Origin: JAWODU01 sp046483125 | Lineage (GTDB): Bacteria; Verrucomicrobiota; Kiritimatiellia; UBA8416; JAWODU01 | Length of the DNA: 58,899 nt | Assembly: GCA_046483125.1 (NCBI GenBank) | Contig: JAWODU010000049.1 | Coordinates: 1-58,899, forward strand | Direction of reading: 5' to 3' | Shown here: positions 30,968-39,517 of the stretch, piece by piece | Layout: each line of letters begins with the position of its first letter | Numbering within the stretch: the stretch's first letter is position 1 | Translations under genes and position numbers: made by a program | Notes under the pieces: model-generated | Database searches by the model: none | Seen by the model: only the letters and a program-made list of their open reading frames with translations | What the model was told of the DNA's origin: nothing

Positions 30968-33900
30968 TTACTGTAACAGCAGTATGCCCCAGCGCCAGGG
31001 CATGGCCTGGGGCCACGCGTAGCAACGGGTCCAGCAGGAAGTTTCGCGCGGGCGCTGGGCGCGGTACCGCTGTATGTTAAGTCCCATACGCTCGCCCGGT
31101 TCGATTCCGGGAGGGTTCTCCATCTCGTGCCAGCGGTCGAAAAGAATGGACTCCCACGGCCAGGCGGCCTCAAGCGTCCAGGCGCTCTTTCCGTTATCGC
31201 CGGCGGGGGCCCGGGCTGCTGCTGCAGAAATCAGTCCCCTGCCAAGGTTGCCGGAATGGCCGTAAGGACCCAGGTCCCTGCCGTCCGCCAACAGCGCGCA
31301 CCCGGCGTAAGCACTTTTTCTGCGTTCAAACCCCGGATCAAGAAACAATACAACGTGATCGTTGCCGTGCGCTCCCTGTGCCGGACCCGTCACGTTTGTC
31401 ACAAGTCCGTCCGGCTCGGGCTCGTAACACCGCAGGGCAACGTACAGATTTTCCCGGTCGTAAGCAAAGCGCGCCCCGGTGTCAAATTCCGCCCCAAGGT
31501 CTTCTTTCCACGTATTGTTAAGAACAAAACCCGGCGCGGGCGGAGCGCTCTGCCAGACGGGATCGTCCAGCTTCCCGTCAATCACCGGCGGCTTACGGGC
31601 GCGTACGGCGCCGGCCATGGGAAGTTCGCGCCGAGGCGGAGGCGAATCGAGCAGGCGTTCTGGACCGCCCCGCTCCCCGGCAACACAGGCCCATCCCGTG
31701 TTCGACGCCTTGAACTCCGCCCGCCCGATACCCGGCAGATCGACAACAATGCTCTTGTCGCCATAAACGAGTTCCGCTTCGACCTCCGGAGCCGACTCCC
31801 CCTTACCCGCGGCCAATACCGTAACAAGCGGATGTTTCTCATCAGCGGTGTAACGGACCGTGACTGCCTGCCACTTTCCTTTCCAGTGGCGGCCGCGCTT
31901 ACGGTCCTGTACCGAGAGTTCCGTTTCCGGCCCGAAAAATCTTATACGCATTACAGCATTCCCGCGCTTTGTAACGGCCCCGCGCGGGTTGCCTGTAAGA
32001 TCCGCCTCGGGCGTCTGGAAACGGCTCACCACTTCTCCGGGACTCCCTTCGGCCGGAACAATATCGTCCAGCACTACGACACGGCCTTGAGCGTGCAGAA
32101 GCACAGTGCGTCGGAAACGCTTTATTCCCCACGGCTCCCGATTGTGCGTCGCGTCCAGGACAACCGCGCGCCAGGGACCGTTGGTGAAAGTATCGGTAAT
32201 GAACCCGCCCGAGGCATCGCCCTCAACGCCGTCTATAACGGGTATGCTGTGGTCTTCGGCTTTCATTGAACCCCACCCCGGATCGCGCACGAGCTCGGTG
32301 CCGTGGGCGAAAAACACGAAGGAACCCACGTCTTTCTGAAAATGATAGGATAGCGGGCCGTCACTGCCCTTGACGCCCACTGCGAATGGAGCGTCGAGAA
32401 CAGGCGCGCTTCGCATCACGCCGCATTGTATGTCTTCAAGTACTGAAAGAACCGGAACCGGCGGCGGTTCTGCAACAGTTTTCTCCGGCGCGCCTGCCAG
32501 CATTGCCATTGCCGCTTCGTCGATTTCTTTCCGGCCGGCTTTCTCGAACAGGCGGCCGGCCGACCAGAGCAGAAGAGGATCGTCGTACCTGGCACCGAGA
32601 ACACCGCAGGCGCCCAGCCCCTTGAGACCGCTGTGCATGTTGCCGAACCGGCAGAAATCGCGCGGAGTGGCGAGCATGGAACGGTAAAGATGCCCGATCC
32701 TTTCAAGGTGCGGGTGTTCCAGCAGGCCGCGGTTCCCCCTGTGGCGGGCCAGAATCTGCCCGCCCCTGATAGTCCACTGCAGACCCGAAACACCCCAGCT
32801 CAGACCCTCTACCGAACCGCCGTCCGGGCCGAAAGCCGATTCAATATAGAAACGCAGATTTCTTTCGGCGGCGTCCAGCGCCTCCTCAGTCCGGCCGCTC
32901 GCGTTGCGTACCGCCGCGGAAACCGCTGCGGCGGGGCCGTTGCAGCCGGGGTTGAATGAATGCATGGCTGTAACGTGCCAGTTGCCCTCGTTGTCCAGAC
33001 GCAGATATTCATTCTGAAGATCCAGAAAGTAGTTTACGGCCTTCGCGCGCAGTTCCACGGGCAACTGCGGCGCGGTTAAATCGTACGCCATCGCCGCCAT
33101 GGCGTCCGCTTCGCCAACGCGGCCGATCCCGGTTTCCGAAACAGCCTCTATCCAGCGGCCCAGCGGTTTGATGTATTTCTCATTTCCGGTGAAAGCGTAA
33201 CCCCATATCAGCGCGGGCATGTCCCTGAGAGCCCGCTTCGCGGCAACCTTGCCGCCGGCAACAGCGTCCGCGTGTTTGACGATTTTTTCCAGCCATCCTG
33301 CCGAAGCGCCTTTTGAAATTCTCTTCCTTATTCCGGCCAGTTCGTCCCTGTCGAAGAACAGCGAGGGGCGCGGCGTATATCCGAATTTCAGTTTACCGGC
33401 AAAAGCCCTGTTTCCTTCGCGGGCAGTTACAGTAACCCGTCCCGGCTTTCCCGCCGGAACACGGACCTTCGCCCTGTTTGAAGCCGTAAGTTCAATAATA
33501 TCGGCCCGGGCGGACCCGAAATAAATCTCCGTTTTCTCCGTAAAGCCCTGGCCGTGCAGAATTACTTCGCCGCCTCCCGCCGGTACGGTTTCCCGCAGAG
33601 ATATATCTTCAAGGAGACGTCCGAGGGGCAAGGCGTCTTTCAGGCGGTGGCCGGGGCCGCCGGGACGGGAAACAGCTACATCGTAACGACGCCCGGCCGG
33701 AATATCAGGCACTTTCAGCCGAAGCTCGCTCCCGCTCACGTGCTGAACATTTCCGGCCTCTTCGCCGCCTACCGTAACGCGCAGGTCCGGGGTAAAACCG
33801 CTTCCGCTTACCGTTATTTCGTCACCGGCAACGCACAGGGGGCCCTTCCACGTGGTTTTCTCAACCACGGGCGGGTCCAGCTTCAAAGTCATTCTGGAAA

Positions 33901-35635
33901 ACCTCCCCGAGAGTTTGAATATATCTCCATAACCGGTAGACTGTTGTCCGAGGTGTACCGCAGCCACTCCCACGCGCTTGACGAACAGGTAGTCGAGCGC
34001 GGTCCCGGAGTATTCCACGGGCAGTTTCCATTCGCGTTTCCACCACGGATCCCAGGCCGTCTGCCCAGCGTGCGGACACCAGGCGGCAAAGGTAATTACT
34101 CCCCGGGAGTCGCGGCGGATACGAAAGCGCATCGGCCTTCCGGTGGCAAAGGTGCCTTTAGCTTCGCGTGAAAACTTTACCGCAGGTACGGAACCGCCCA
34201 TGCCCAGCTTCGCGAGTTTCGGCGCGCGGTAGTGGCTGTAGTTGGCGTGAGGAACATAAGGTTCCCCTTCCGATGCGCCCGCGAACACGCCCATGTAATG
34301 CAGGGTCATAACGACGGCCACGTCATCCTTGCCCATCCTGTACGGCGGCCCGGAAGCGACCCCCGCCGTCACGCCGGGCCAGAACATGCCCGGACCCCCG
34401 TTGTGGTCTATTACGGCCTCCCATGTAAGCTCAAAAGGCCGCGTACCCAGGTTCACGGGCAGGCAGACGTAATCGCGTCCGACCATCTGCGGCGGCGTGG
34501 CCAGTACCTTGAAATACAGGCCCGGTTCCGCGTCACGCCCGAACCACAGCCCCCGCGTCTGGAAAGAGGACAACCATTCCGTTTTACCGTCGAAAAGGTT
34601 TTTACCTGCCAGGGATTCCGGCGCACCGCGTGGAGGTTCCGGGAGAGGGATTTCTCCGGTGAAACGCGGGATTTCCGCTGTTCTTTCTCCCGTCGCCGCA
34701 TTGTAAATATCAATCGCGCCGTTCCCGTAACCCGCCGCCAGCATCTCGCCGCTTCCGGATGCGGCCACGACGCTCGGGTCAAAGCGGCGGGGAAGTTTCC
34801 TGGACTGTCCGCCGGGCGGGTAAAGGACTATCCTGTTGCGCTCAATTGCCGCAACAACGTTTCCCTCCCGGTTAAACGCCCAACCCGAGGCCTTCCTGAT
34901 ATCAACGGGCGGATCCAGTCTTCGAGAGCCCGCTATATTCCAGAGCTCCAGGTGCCGAGTCCCGATCAGAACCGTCTCGCCGCCGGAACCGAAAGTTATT
35001 TCACGTACATGCCCCCCGGCCTTGAATTCGGCAATTGTTTCCCACGGTTCCACCCGCCATACGCGCACCGCCCCCGTACGCGTTCCGCATGCCAGCAGTT
35101 TTCCGTCGGCGGAGAAGGCCAGGCACTCGGGTATCGGAAGATCGAACTCGTGCGACTTCACAATGCGCCCGCTGGACGGTTCCCAGAGACGGACTTTCAT
35201 GTCGAGGCTTCCGACCGCCACGAGAGATCCGTCCGGGCTGAAAGCCACCGCGTTAACCGTTACGGGCTCGCCATCCGCAATATCTATCTCCGCCAAACGG
35301 CCGCCGTTTTCAACGTTCCATACCGCGGCCGATCCGTTCCAGCCCGCGGAGGCTATTCTCCCGGCGTCCGGCGAGAAAGCAATGTCGGCCGTCAGTGTCT
35401 GCCCGCCTCCGAAGGTCCTGATAAACTCTCCGGTTCGCGCGCGGTAAAGGCGAATCGTCCCGTCCTCGCCGCCGCTGGCCAGCAGTTCACCGCCGGGGCT
35501 GAAAGCCAGCGACTTGACCGGCCGGTCATGTCCCTGCCCGAAAACGGATAACGGCATCGTAACAAGGAACAGTGTGAGCAAAAAAAAGGGCGGGGACGTC
35601 TTCACGTATTTTCTGAAAAAACTGGCGCTGAACAT
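30968..35635 (-). CDS. Giant secreted WD40-IPT-heparinase-like-CBM9-like protein
   Basis: 1555 residues from the ATG at 35635. Order of recognisable parts: signal peptide (FFLLTLFLVTMPLSVFG); WD40 beta-propeller (about 35-340); a beta-sandwich-like segment (about 345-590); two IPT/TIG domains (about 588-740, for example EITVSGSGFTPD and EVILHGQGFTEKT); an alpha/alpha-toroid region typical of alginate lyase/heparinase II/III (from about 755, LFFDRDELAGIRKRIS) followed by its beta-sheet domain (about 1070-1300, FVFFAHGTELVRDPGWG); and a CBM9/DOMON-like domain (about 1339-1555). Probably binds and cleaves uronic-acid polysaccharide outside the cell. The fusion is unusual. Confidence 0.85.
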   Translation of the reverse strand: MFSASFFRKYVKTSPPFFLLTLFLVTMPLSVFGQGHDRPVKSLAFSPGGELLASGGEDGTIRLYRARTGEFIRTFGGGQTLTADIAFSPDAGRIASAGWNGSAAVWNVENGGRLAEIDIADGEPVTVNAVAFSPDGSLVAVGSLDMKVRLWEPSSGRIVKSHEFDLPIPECLAFSADGKLLACGTRTGAVRVWRVEPWETIAEFKAGGHVREITFGSGGETVLIGTRHLELWNIAGSRRLDPPVDIRKASGWAFNREGNVVAAIERNRIVLYPPGGQSRKLPRRFDPSVVAASGSGEMLAAGYGNGAIDIYNAATGERTAEIPRFTGEIPLPEPPRGAPESLAGKNLFDGKTEWLSSFQTRGLWFGRDAEPGLYFKVLATPPQMVGRDYVCLPVNLGTRPFELTWEAVIDHNGGPGMFWPGVTAGVASGPPYRMGKDDVAVVMTLHYMGVFAGASEGEPYVPHANYSHYRAPKLAKLGMGGSVPAVKFSREAKGTFATGRPMRFRIRRDSRGVITFAAWCPHAGQTAWDPWWKREWKLPVEYSGTALDYLFVKRVGVAAVHLGQQSTGYGDIFKLSGRFSRMTLKLDPPVVEKTTWKGPLCVAGDEITVSGSGFTPDLRVTVGGEEAGNVQHVSGSELRLKVPDIPAGRRYDVAVSRPGGPGHRLKDALPLGRLLEDISLRETVPAGGGEVILHGQGFTEKTEIYFGSARADIIELTASNRAKVRVPAGKPGRVTVTAREGNRAFAGKLKFGYTPRPSLFFDRDELAGIRKRISKGASAGWLEKIVKHADAVAGGKVAAKRALRDMPALIWGYAFTGNEKYIKPLGRWIEAVSETGIGRVGEADAMAAMAYDLTAPQLPVELRAKAVNYFLDLQNEYLRLDNEGNWHVTAMHSFNPGCNGPAAAVSAAVRNASGRTEEALDAAERNLRFYIESAFGPDGGSVEGLSWGVSGLQWTIRGGQILARHRGNRGLLEHPHLERIGHLYRSMLATPRDFCRFGNMHSGLKGLGACGVLGARYDDPLLLWSAGRLFEKAGRKEIDEAAMAMLAGAPEKTVAEPPPVPVLSVLEDIQCGVMRSAPVLDAPFAVGVKGSDGPLSYHFQKDVGSFVFFAHGTELVRDPGWGSMKAEDHSIPVIDGVEGDASGGFITDTFTNGPWRAVVLDATHNREPWGIKRFRRTVLLHAQGRVVVLDDIVPAEGSPGEVVSRFQTPEADLTGNPRGAVTKRGNAVMRIRFFGPETELSVQDRKRGRHWKGKWQAVTVRYTADEKHPLVTVLAAGKGESAPEVEAELVYGDKSIVVDLPGIGRAEFKASNTGWACVAGERGGPERLLDSPPPRRELPMAGAVRARKPPVIDGKLDDPVWQSAPPAPGFVLNNTWKEDLGAEFDTGARFAYDRENLYVALRCYEPEPDGLVTNVTGPAQGAHGNDHVVLFLDPGFERRKSAYAGCALLADGRDLGPYGHSGNLGRGLISAAAARAPAGDNGKSAWTLEAAWPWESILFDRWHEMENPPGIEPGERMGLNIQRYRAQRPRETSCWTRCYAWPQAMPWRWGILLLQ

Positions 35636-35866
35636 GGCGTTAAATCGGCTCCTTTTCCGGAAACCGTGATTATTGCAGTTTCGACTCCGGTCCTGCAAAC
35701 AGTTTTGAAATTGACATAACTCCCGTCCGCGATGACATTTAAGGCACGTTTTACGTTGAAAGGCTTTCCTCCATGAAAAGCCGAAGCAGGCGCCCGAAAG
35801 CTGAACCACGGCGCGAACGGGCAATCAAATATTCCCGGCGGGCGCGGTTCTCTGAAAGGACCAGCA

Positions 35867-37792
35867 TTGAAAAAACTTACTTTCGGAGACGACAGGCTCA
35901 CGTGCGTCCTGTCGAAGGACCGCGAAATCCCGCGGCTTGAGATCACCTCAACAGTGCATCACTGCCGCAGGGGACCCGCCCCCCTGTTGGAAGCGGAACT
36001 TTTCAACAACACGGTCAGGAGACCGGAGTTTTGCCGCCGCCTGGAGCTTCTTGACGCACGCGCGGGAGAGAGTTCCGCGAAAGTGGACGTCGCCATACCA
36101 AACAGGCGGATTGAATTTACGCTTGAACTGCGCGTGGAAAACGGGGAACTGGCGGTTGGACTGGATATTCCCTCGGTCAGGGAAATGGAACCTGAACTTT
36201 TCCGTTTGTTCGGAGTGGAAATCCTGCCCGGATTACTGACCGCTTCCGGAGACGGAGCGGTGCTGTTACCGCTTAATTGCGGCGTATTGTGCAGGGCTCA
36301 CGGCAAGCCGAAACTGGAAGACCGCTTTCTGCTGTACGGCGAGCAACCGCGCTGGCAGTTGATGCCGATTCTGCCGGTCGCGGCATGCTTCGACCGCGGC
36401 GGTTCCATGATGCTGCTGTCAACGGCCGCCATCGCCGATACACTCTGCAGTGTTCGAACCGACGGCGAAGGAAAAGCCGAAGTCGCCTTCGGTTTCTCAC
36501 TGCGGCGGGACTGGCCGGACCCCGTGGATTCCGCCCGCCGTGAAATAAGGCTGATTCCCATTCCGGCCGGCGGGGACCCGCTGAGGCCCGTTGCCGAACG
36601 CCTTCGAAGGCACGTGATGGACGATCTGGGCAAGAAACGTCTCACGGAACGAATAAAGGAATCGCCGGCCCTCGCGCACGTGACAAACGGCTATATTATC
36701 AAGCTGTTCCACGCCATGCTTACCAGGGGAGCGCTCCAGGGATCGTATGATTCCAAACCGCCGGACCTCCGGTACGAAGCTTACCTGACGTTTGACGAGG
36801 CCATAGAATGCCTGCGCAAACTGCACTCGGCGGGCCTCAGGAACATCACAACCCAGAGCGTGGGCTGGTACCCCGACGGGCATGACGCCATGTTTCCAAC
36901 GCGTTTCCCGATCGACGAAAGGATCGGAGGCGAATCGGGTTTCCGCCGGCTCATCGCGGCCGGCGGGGACATGGGATACCATATCTGCGTACACGATAAT
37001 TTTCACAACGCCTACGAAACGTCACCCGATTTTTCCTGGGCTACGACAATTCACGGCAAGTACGGTCAGCCCCTCGCGAAAAACCTCCTGGGCGGAGGCA
37101 TCACGCGTATGCAATGGCCGCTTGCCTACCGGGAGGGAGCCGTTACCGATCACCTGCGCCGCCTGCGCCGGATGGGCGTACGCGGGGTTGTTTTCTGCGA
37201 CGGGCTGGGCAACCCCGCCGAGGTAAATTACCATCCGGTGCACGGCGGACCCCGGGGAGACTTCGTGCGCGGGATGGAGCGCGTGATGAAAGACGTCAAG
37301 AGTGTCTTCGGGACGGTACAGTCTGAAACGGCGTTCATGTGGGCGGCGCTGTCGTGCGACATCAGTAATCACGACGGCGTTGGATTGAAAGACACTCTGG
37401 GCGAAGACTGGCCCCTGAGCCGCATGATCGACGAACCCGTACAGCTCTTCAAGCTTGCCTTTCACGGGTTGACCATGACCGAGAACATGGGCGTTAACTG
37501 GCCCGATACCATGCGCTGTCTGCTTTACGCCGAACTGCCGCGATGGGAATTCACGTTGCGGCCTTCGCGCGTGGTGGGAGTGTTTACCGAACGCGCTCTC
37601 AAGCGCGTGGCGGCCCGCTACGAGCTATGCGTACAACGGTACGGTCATCTGAAGACACTTTTCATGACAAAATGGGAGCGGCTCGCGGAAGATGTCGAAA
37701 GAACAACCTACGAGGACGGCACTGAAATCACGGCCGACTTCAAACGCGAAGAACTCTTCGTAAACGGCAAGCCGGTTGAAAGAATCGGCTGA
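35867..37792 (+). CDS. Putative glycoside-hydrolase-like protein (DUF5696-like, tentative)
   Basis: 641 residues, start TTG at 35867 with AAAGGA 6 nt upstream. The N-terminal third looks like a beta-sandwich. The central part has the repeating beta/alpha rhythm of a TIM barrel: EAYLTFDEAIECLRKLHSAG, ITTQSVGWYPDGHDAMFP, GYHICVHDNFHNAYE, GVRGVVFCDGLGNPAEVNYHP and VFGTVQSETAFMWAALS. The layout resembles the GH101/DUF5696-type hydrolases, but I cannot confirm a catalytic pair. It has no signal peptide, so it may act in the cytoplasm. It is divergent from the giant heparinase-like gene, consistent with a shared carbohydrate role. Confidence 0.6.
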   Translation: MKKLTFGDDRLTCVLSKDREIPRLEITSTVHHCRRGPAPLLEAELFNNTVRRPEFCRRLELLDARAGESSAKVDVAIPNRRIEFTLELRVENGELAVGLDIPSVREMEPELFRLFGVEILPGLLTASGDGAVLLPLNCGVLCRAHGKPKLEDRFLLYGEQPRWQLMPILPVAACFDRGGSMMLLSTAAIADTLCSVRTDGEGKAEVAFGFSLRRDWPDPVDSARREIRLIPIPAGGDPLRPVAERLRRHVMDDLGKKRLTERIKESPALAHVTNGYIIKLFHAMLTRGALQGSYDSKPPDLRYEAYLTFDEAIECLRKLHSAGLRNITTQSVGWYPDGHDAMFPTRFPIDERIGGESGFRRLIAAGGDMGYHICVHDNFHNAYETSPDFSWATTIHGKYGQPLAKNLLGGGITRMQWPLAYREGAVTDHLRRLRRMGVRGVVFCDGLGNPAEVNYHPVHGGPRGDFVRGMERVMKDVKSVFGTVQSETAFMWAALSCDISNHDGVGLKDTLGEDWPLSRMIDEPVQLFKLAFHGLTMTENMGVNWPDTMRCLLYAELPRWEFTLRPSRVVGVFTERALKRVAARYELCVQRYGHLKTLFMTKWERLAEDVERTTYEDGTEITADFKREELFVNGKPVERIG

Positions 37793-37871
37793 CAGGCAGA
37801 ACCCGGGGCCTGGAAGGCCGAAAACCGGTTGACGGAACAGGCCGCGATAATGGACGCTCTGCAGGGCGGGC

Positions 37872-37899
37872 TTGACGTACGGCACGCCGAATACATAAT
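37872..37899 (+). promoter_or_regulatory. Candidate sigma70 promoter of the polysaccharide operon
   Basis: TTGACG (37872-37877), 16-nt spacer and CATAAT (37894-37899), 20 nt before the ACP start codon. It lies in the 127-nt gap between the glycoside-hydrolase-like gene and the first gene of the operon. This is a sequence match only. Confidence 0.45.
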
Positions 37900-37919
37900 C
37901 AGGTACAGGGAGAACGGAC

Positions 37920-38171
37920 ATGACCGGACGAATCGAAGACAGGTTAAAGAAGATGCTGGTGGAACGCCTGTTCCTGAAGGTGTCCCCGGAAGACATAGAG
38001 GAAGACAAATCTCTTACGGAGACCTACGGCGTTGACTCGGTCAGCCTTCTGGAAATGGTGGTGGGGCTGGAGGAAGAATTCGGAGTTGCTGTTGACGACG
38101 AGGAATTCGAGGTCACCAATTTCCAGACGATAAAGGCGCTTGCGGAGTTTGTGCGGAGCAAAACCTCGTAA
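37920..38171 (+). CDS. Acyl carrier protein of the exosortase-type cluster
   Basis: 83 residues, an all-helical phosphopantetheine carrier. The prosthetic group attachment serine is S40 in ETYGVDSVSLLEM, followed by EEEFGVAVDDEEFEVTNF and a terminal helix. GGAG lies upstream of the ATG. Dedicated ACPs of this type sit next to exosortase-A-associated hydrolases in many exopolysaccharide loci, and the next gene here encodes one (1-nt overlap, TAATG). It is unlikely to be the fatty acid synthesis ACP because no fab genes are near. Confidence 0.9.
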   Translation: MTGRIEDRLKKMLVERLFLKVSPEDIEEDKSLTETYGVDSVSLLEMVVGLEEEFGVAVDDEEFEVTNFQTIKALAEFVRSKTS

Positions 38172-38992
38172 TGCCCGGCGAAAAACAACAGCTGTACCTC
38201 GAGACGGACGGCCAACGCCTTCACTGCATGCTGTATTCTCCACGGCGTCATGTCGCGTCGATTGTAATTTGTCCTCCGCTGTTCGAAGAACGCAAGTGTT
38301 CAGCCAGGGCCCTGTCGGAAACGGCAGTAGCACTGTCCGAAGTCGGGTTTTCGGTGCTCAAGCTGGATTACCGCGGCTGTGGAGACAGCAGTGGCGCCAT
38401 GCGGGACTTCGGGCCGGACGACTGGGTGCGGGATATAAACGCCTCGCTCGATTTTCTGCGCCGACGGACGGGAGGCGCCGTGGGTCTTCTGGGGCTCAGG
38501 CTTGGAGCAACATTGGCGGCTTTCGCGGCCGAACGTGCCGGGGGCGGTCCGCTTGTACTCTGGGAACCGGTCGCCGACGGGCGGGAATACATTGAAAAGG
38601 AACTTCAACGAAAACTGGTCAGGGAAATGGCCGCCTTAGGAAAAAGCAGGGCGTCAAGGCGCGAGATACAAAAGGAAGTTTCCGAGGGACGGGACATTGA
38701 CCTCGGCGGCTACGCCGTGTCGCCGGGGCTTTACGAAAAACTGCGCGAGCTGGATATATCGACCATTCCGCGGCCGGCGGTAAAAACCGTGCTTCTGGTA
38801 AATATCATGCACCGGCAGGGATTTTCCAGGGCGGTTGAAGCCGCGGCCGCCTGTATAAGGAAAAAAGGAGTCACGGCGGAAACCGAAACGGTGATCTGCC
38901 GGCCTTTCTGGAACCGGATTGGTTACGTGGACGCTTCCCCGGTCATCGAACGCACGTCCGACTGGCTGGGCGTTCAGGCACTCTCCAACTGA
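38171..38992 (+). CDS. Exosortase-A-associated hydrolase-2-like alpha/beta hydrolase
   Basis: 273 residues with an alpha/beta hydrolase fold: ICPPLFEERKCSARAL oxyanion region, FSVLKLDYRGCGDSSG and the strand-helix turn LLGLRLGATLA. In this family the nucleophile elbow is degenerate: the GxSxG serine is replaced by Arg110 in G-L-R-L-G, as in the known hydrolase-2 subfamily. A classical serine esterase mechanism is therefore doubtful. Translation is coupled to the ACP gene. The stop TGA lies inside the first copy of a 21-bp direct repeat that flanks the 490-bp insertion. Confidence 0.82.
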   Translation: MPGEKQQLYLETDGQRLHCMLYSPRRHVASIVICPPLFEERKCSARALSETAVALSEVGFSVLKLDYRGCGDSSGAMRDFGPDDWVRDINASLDFLRRRTGGAVGLLGLRLGATLAAFAAERAGGGPLVLWEPVADGREYIEKELQRKLVREMAALGKSRASRREIQKEVSEGRDIDLGGYAVSPGLYEKLRELDISTIPRPAVKTVLLVNIMHRQGFSRAVEAAAACIRKKGVTAETETVICRPFWNRIGYVDASPVIERTSDWLGVQALSN

Positions 38993-38995
38993 CAG
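38975..38995 (+). repeat. 21-bp direct repeat, left copy
   Basis: CAGGCACTCTCCAACTGACA plus G, the last codons and stop of hydrolase 2, is repeated exactly at 39486-39506, 511 bp away. The pair frames the non-coding 490-bp element like a target-site duplication or recombination scar. Confidence 0.85.
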
Positions 38996-39127
38996 TGTCA
39001 GAGGTTCTATGAAAACGGATGTAGGACGAGTTGGGACACTTAATCGCACACTTAACCGCCACGCTTTGTCGTATACGCTTAAACGACTCTGTTGCAACGG
39101 CTCGCACGTGACGACTAAGCAGGTCGG

Positions 39128-39187
39128 TTAAGGGTGTGCGTCCGCCGCGGCGGAAAGGGTGGCGGTTAAGAAAGCATTTAAGTGTAT
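39128..39187 (+). repeat. Dispersed non-coding repeat, copy 2
   Basis: Similar to 245-303 at the left end of the window (about four bases in five identical). Contains the 14-bp perfect palindrome TCCGCCGCGGCGGA (39141-39154) and the right inverted arm of the 490-bp element. Confidence 0.6.
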
Positions 39188-39276
39188 TGGAAAACGGGGG
39201 AGAGACTCGAAAAACGGCTAATGACCTAAAAAAAGGACAATTATTAATTCGGCCACTAAATAGTGGCTCTTAGTCA

Positions 39277-39420
39277 TCGTTGCTGTGATCGTCGTCCCGA
39301 TCACTGTCCATTTCTTATCTTTGTCGCGATCTTCGTCCCGATCATCGTCGGATCGATTGAGACAAGGATCGGGACAATGATATCGACGAGGATCGGGACA
39401 AAGATTGAGACAAGGATGGT
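39277..39420. repeat. Fold-back array of GTCCCGATC / GATCGGGAC units
   Basis: The left half carries GTCCCGATC twice, with a one-base variant, spaced by CGTC-like words. The right half carries GATCGGGAC twice in AAGGATCGGGACAA-type units plus two GAGACAAGGAT words. Left and right are mutually complementary, so the transcript could form a long imperfect hairpin centred near 39358. A forward reading frame crosses it, giving low-complexity ETRIGT / STRIGT peptides, but this is a by-product of the repeats. Confidence 0.65.
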
Positions 39421-39485
39421 ATGGCCACACCTGCTACTGTTTAATGGCCGGAGAATTAGACAGAAAAGTGTGCTGTCAGCTTTGA

Positions 39486-39506
39486 CAGGCACTCTCCAAC
39501 TGACAG
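39486..39506 (+). repeat. 21-bp direct repeat, right copy
   Basis: Exact copy of 38975-38995, 11 nt before the hydrolase-1 ATG. It includes a relic stop codon (TGA) identical to the one ending hydrolase 2, showing the copied end of that gene. Confidence 0.85.
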
Positions 39507-39517
39507 AGAAATTTCCC

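Larger units (their letters stand above)
38996..39485 (+). mobile_element. 490-bp non-coding insertion with inverted repeats
   Basis: A non-coding segment between two perfect 21-bp repeats, absent from what would otherwise be a tight operon. Left part: an approximately 27-nt inverted repeat (39036-39064 against 39159-39185, ACACTTAA ... CTTAACCGCCAC paired with GTGGCGGTTAAG ... TTTAAGTGT) around a GC palindrome TCCGCCGCGGCGGA. Right part: a hairpin GCCACTA-AA-TAGTGGC (39252-39267) and a fold-back made of GTCCCGATC/GATCGGGAC units (39277-39420). No transposase is encoded. Removing it and one repeat would leave the hydrolase-1 ATG 25 nt after the hydrolase-2 stop. Confidence 0.7.

Noticed and set aside
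34232..35551. 439-codon plus-strand open frame opposite the giant WD40 protein
   Set aside because: GC-rich third positions create long antisense frames. The minus-strand protein has WD40 repeats, so this frame is not counted.
39277..39420. CRISPR-like interpretation of the repeated words
   Set aside because: Units are short, irregularly spaced and appear in both orientations, unlike a CRISPR array.
39263..39517. N-terminal extension of hydrolase 1 through the repeat array
   Set aside because: The 85 extra residues are repeat-encoded low-complexity sequence. The ATG at 39518 begins the conserved domain and sits just after the repeat scar.
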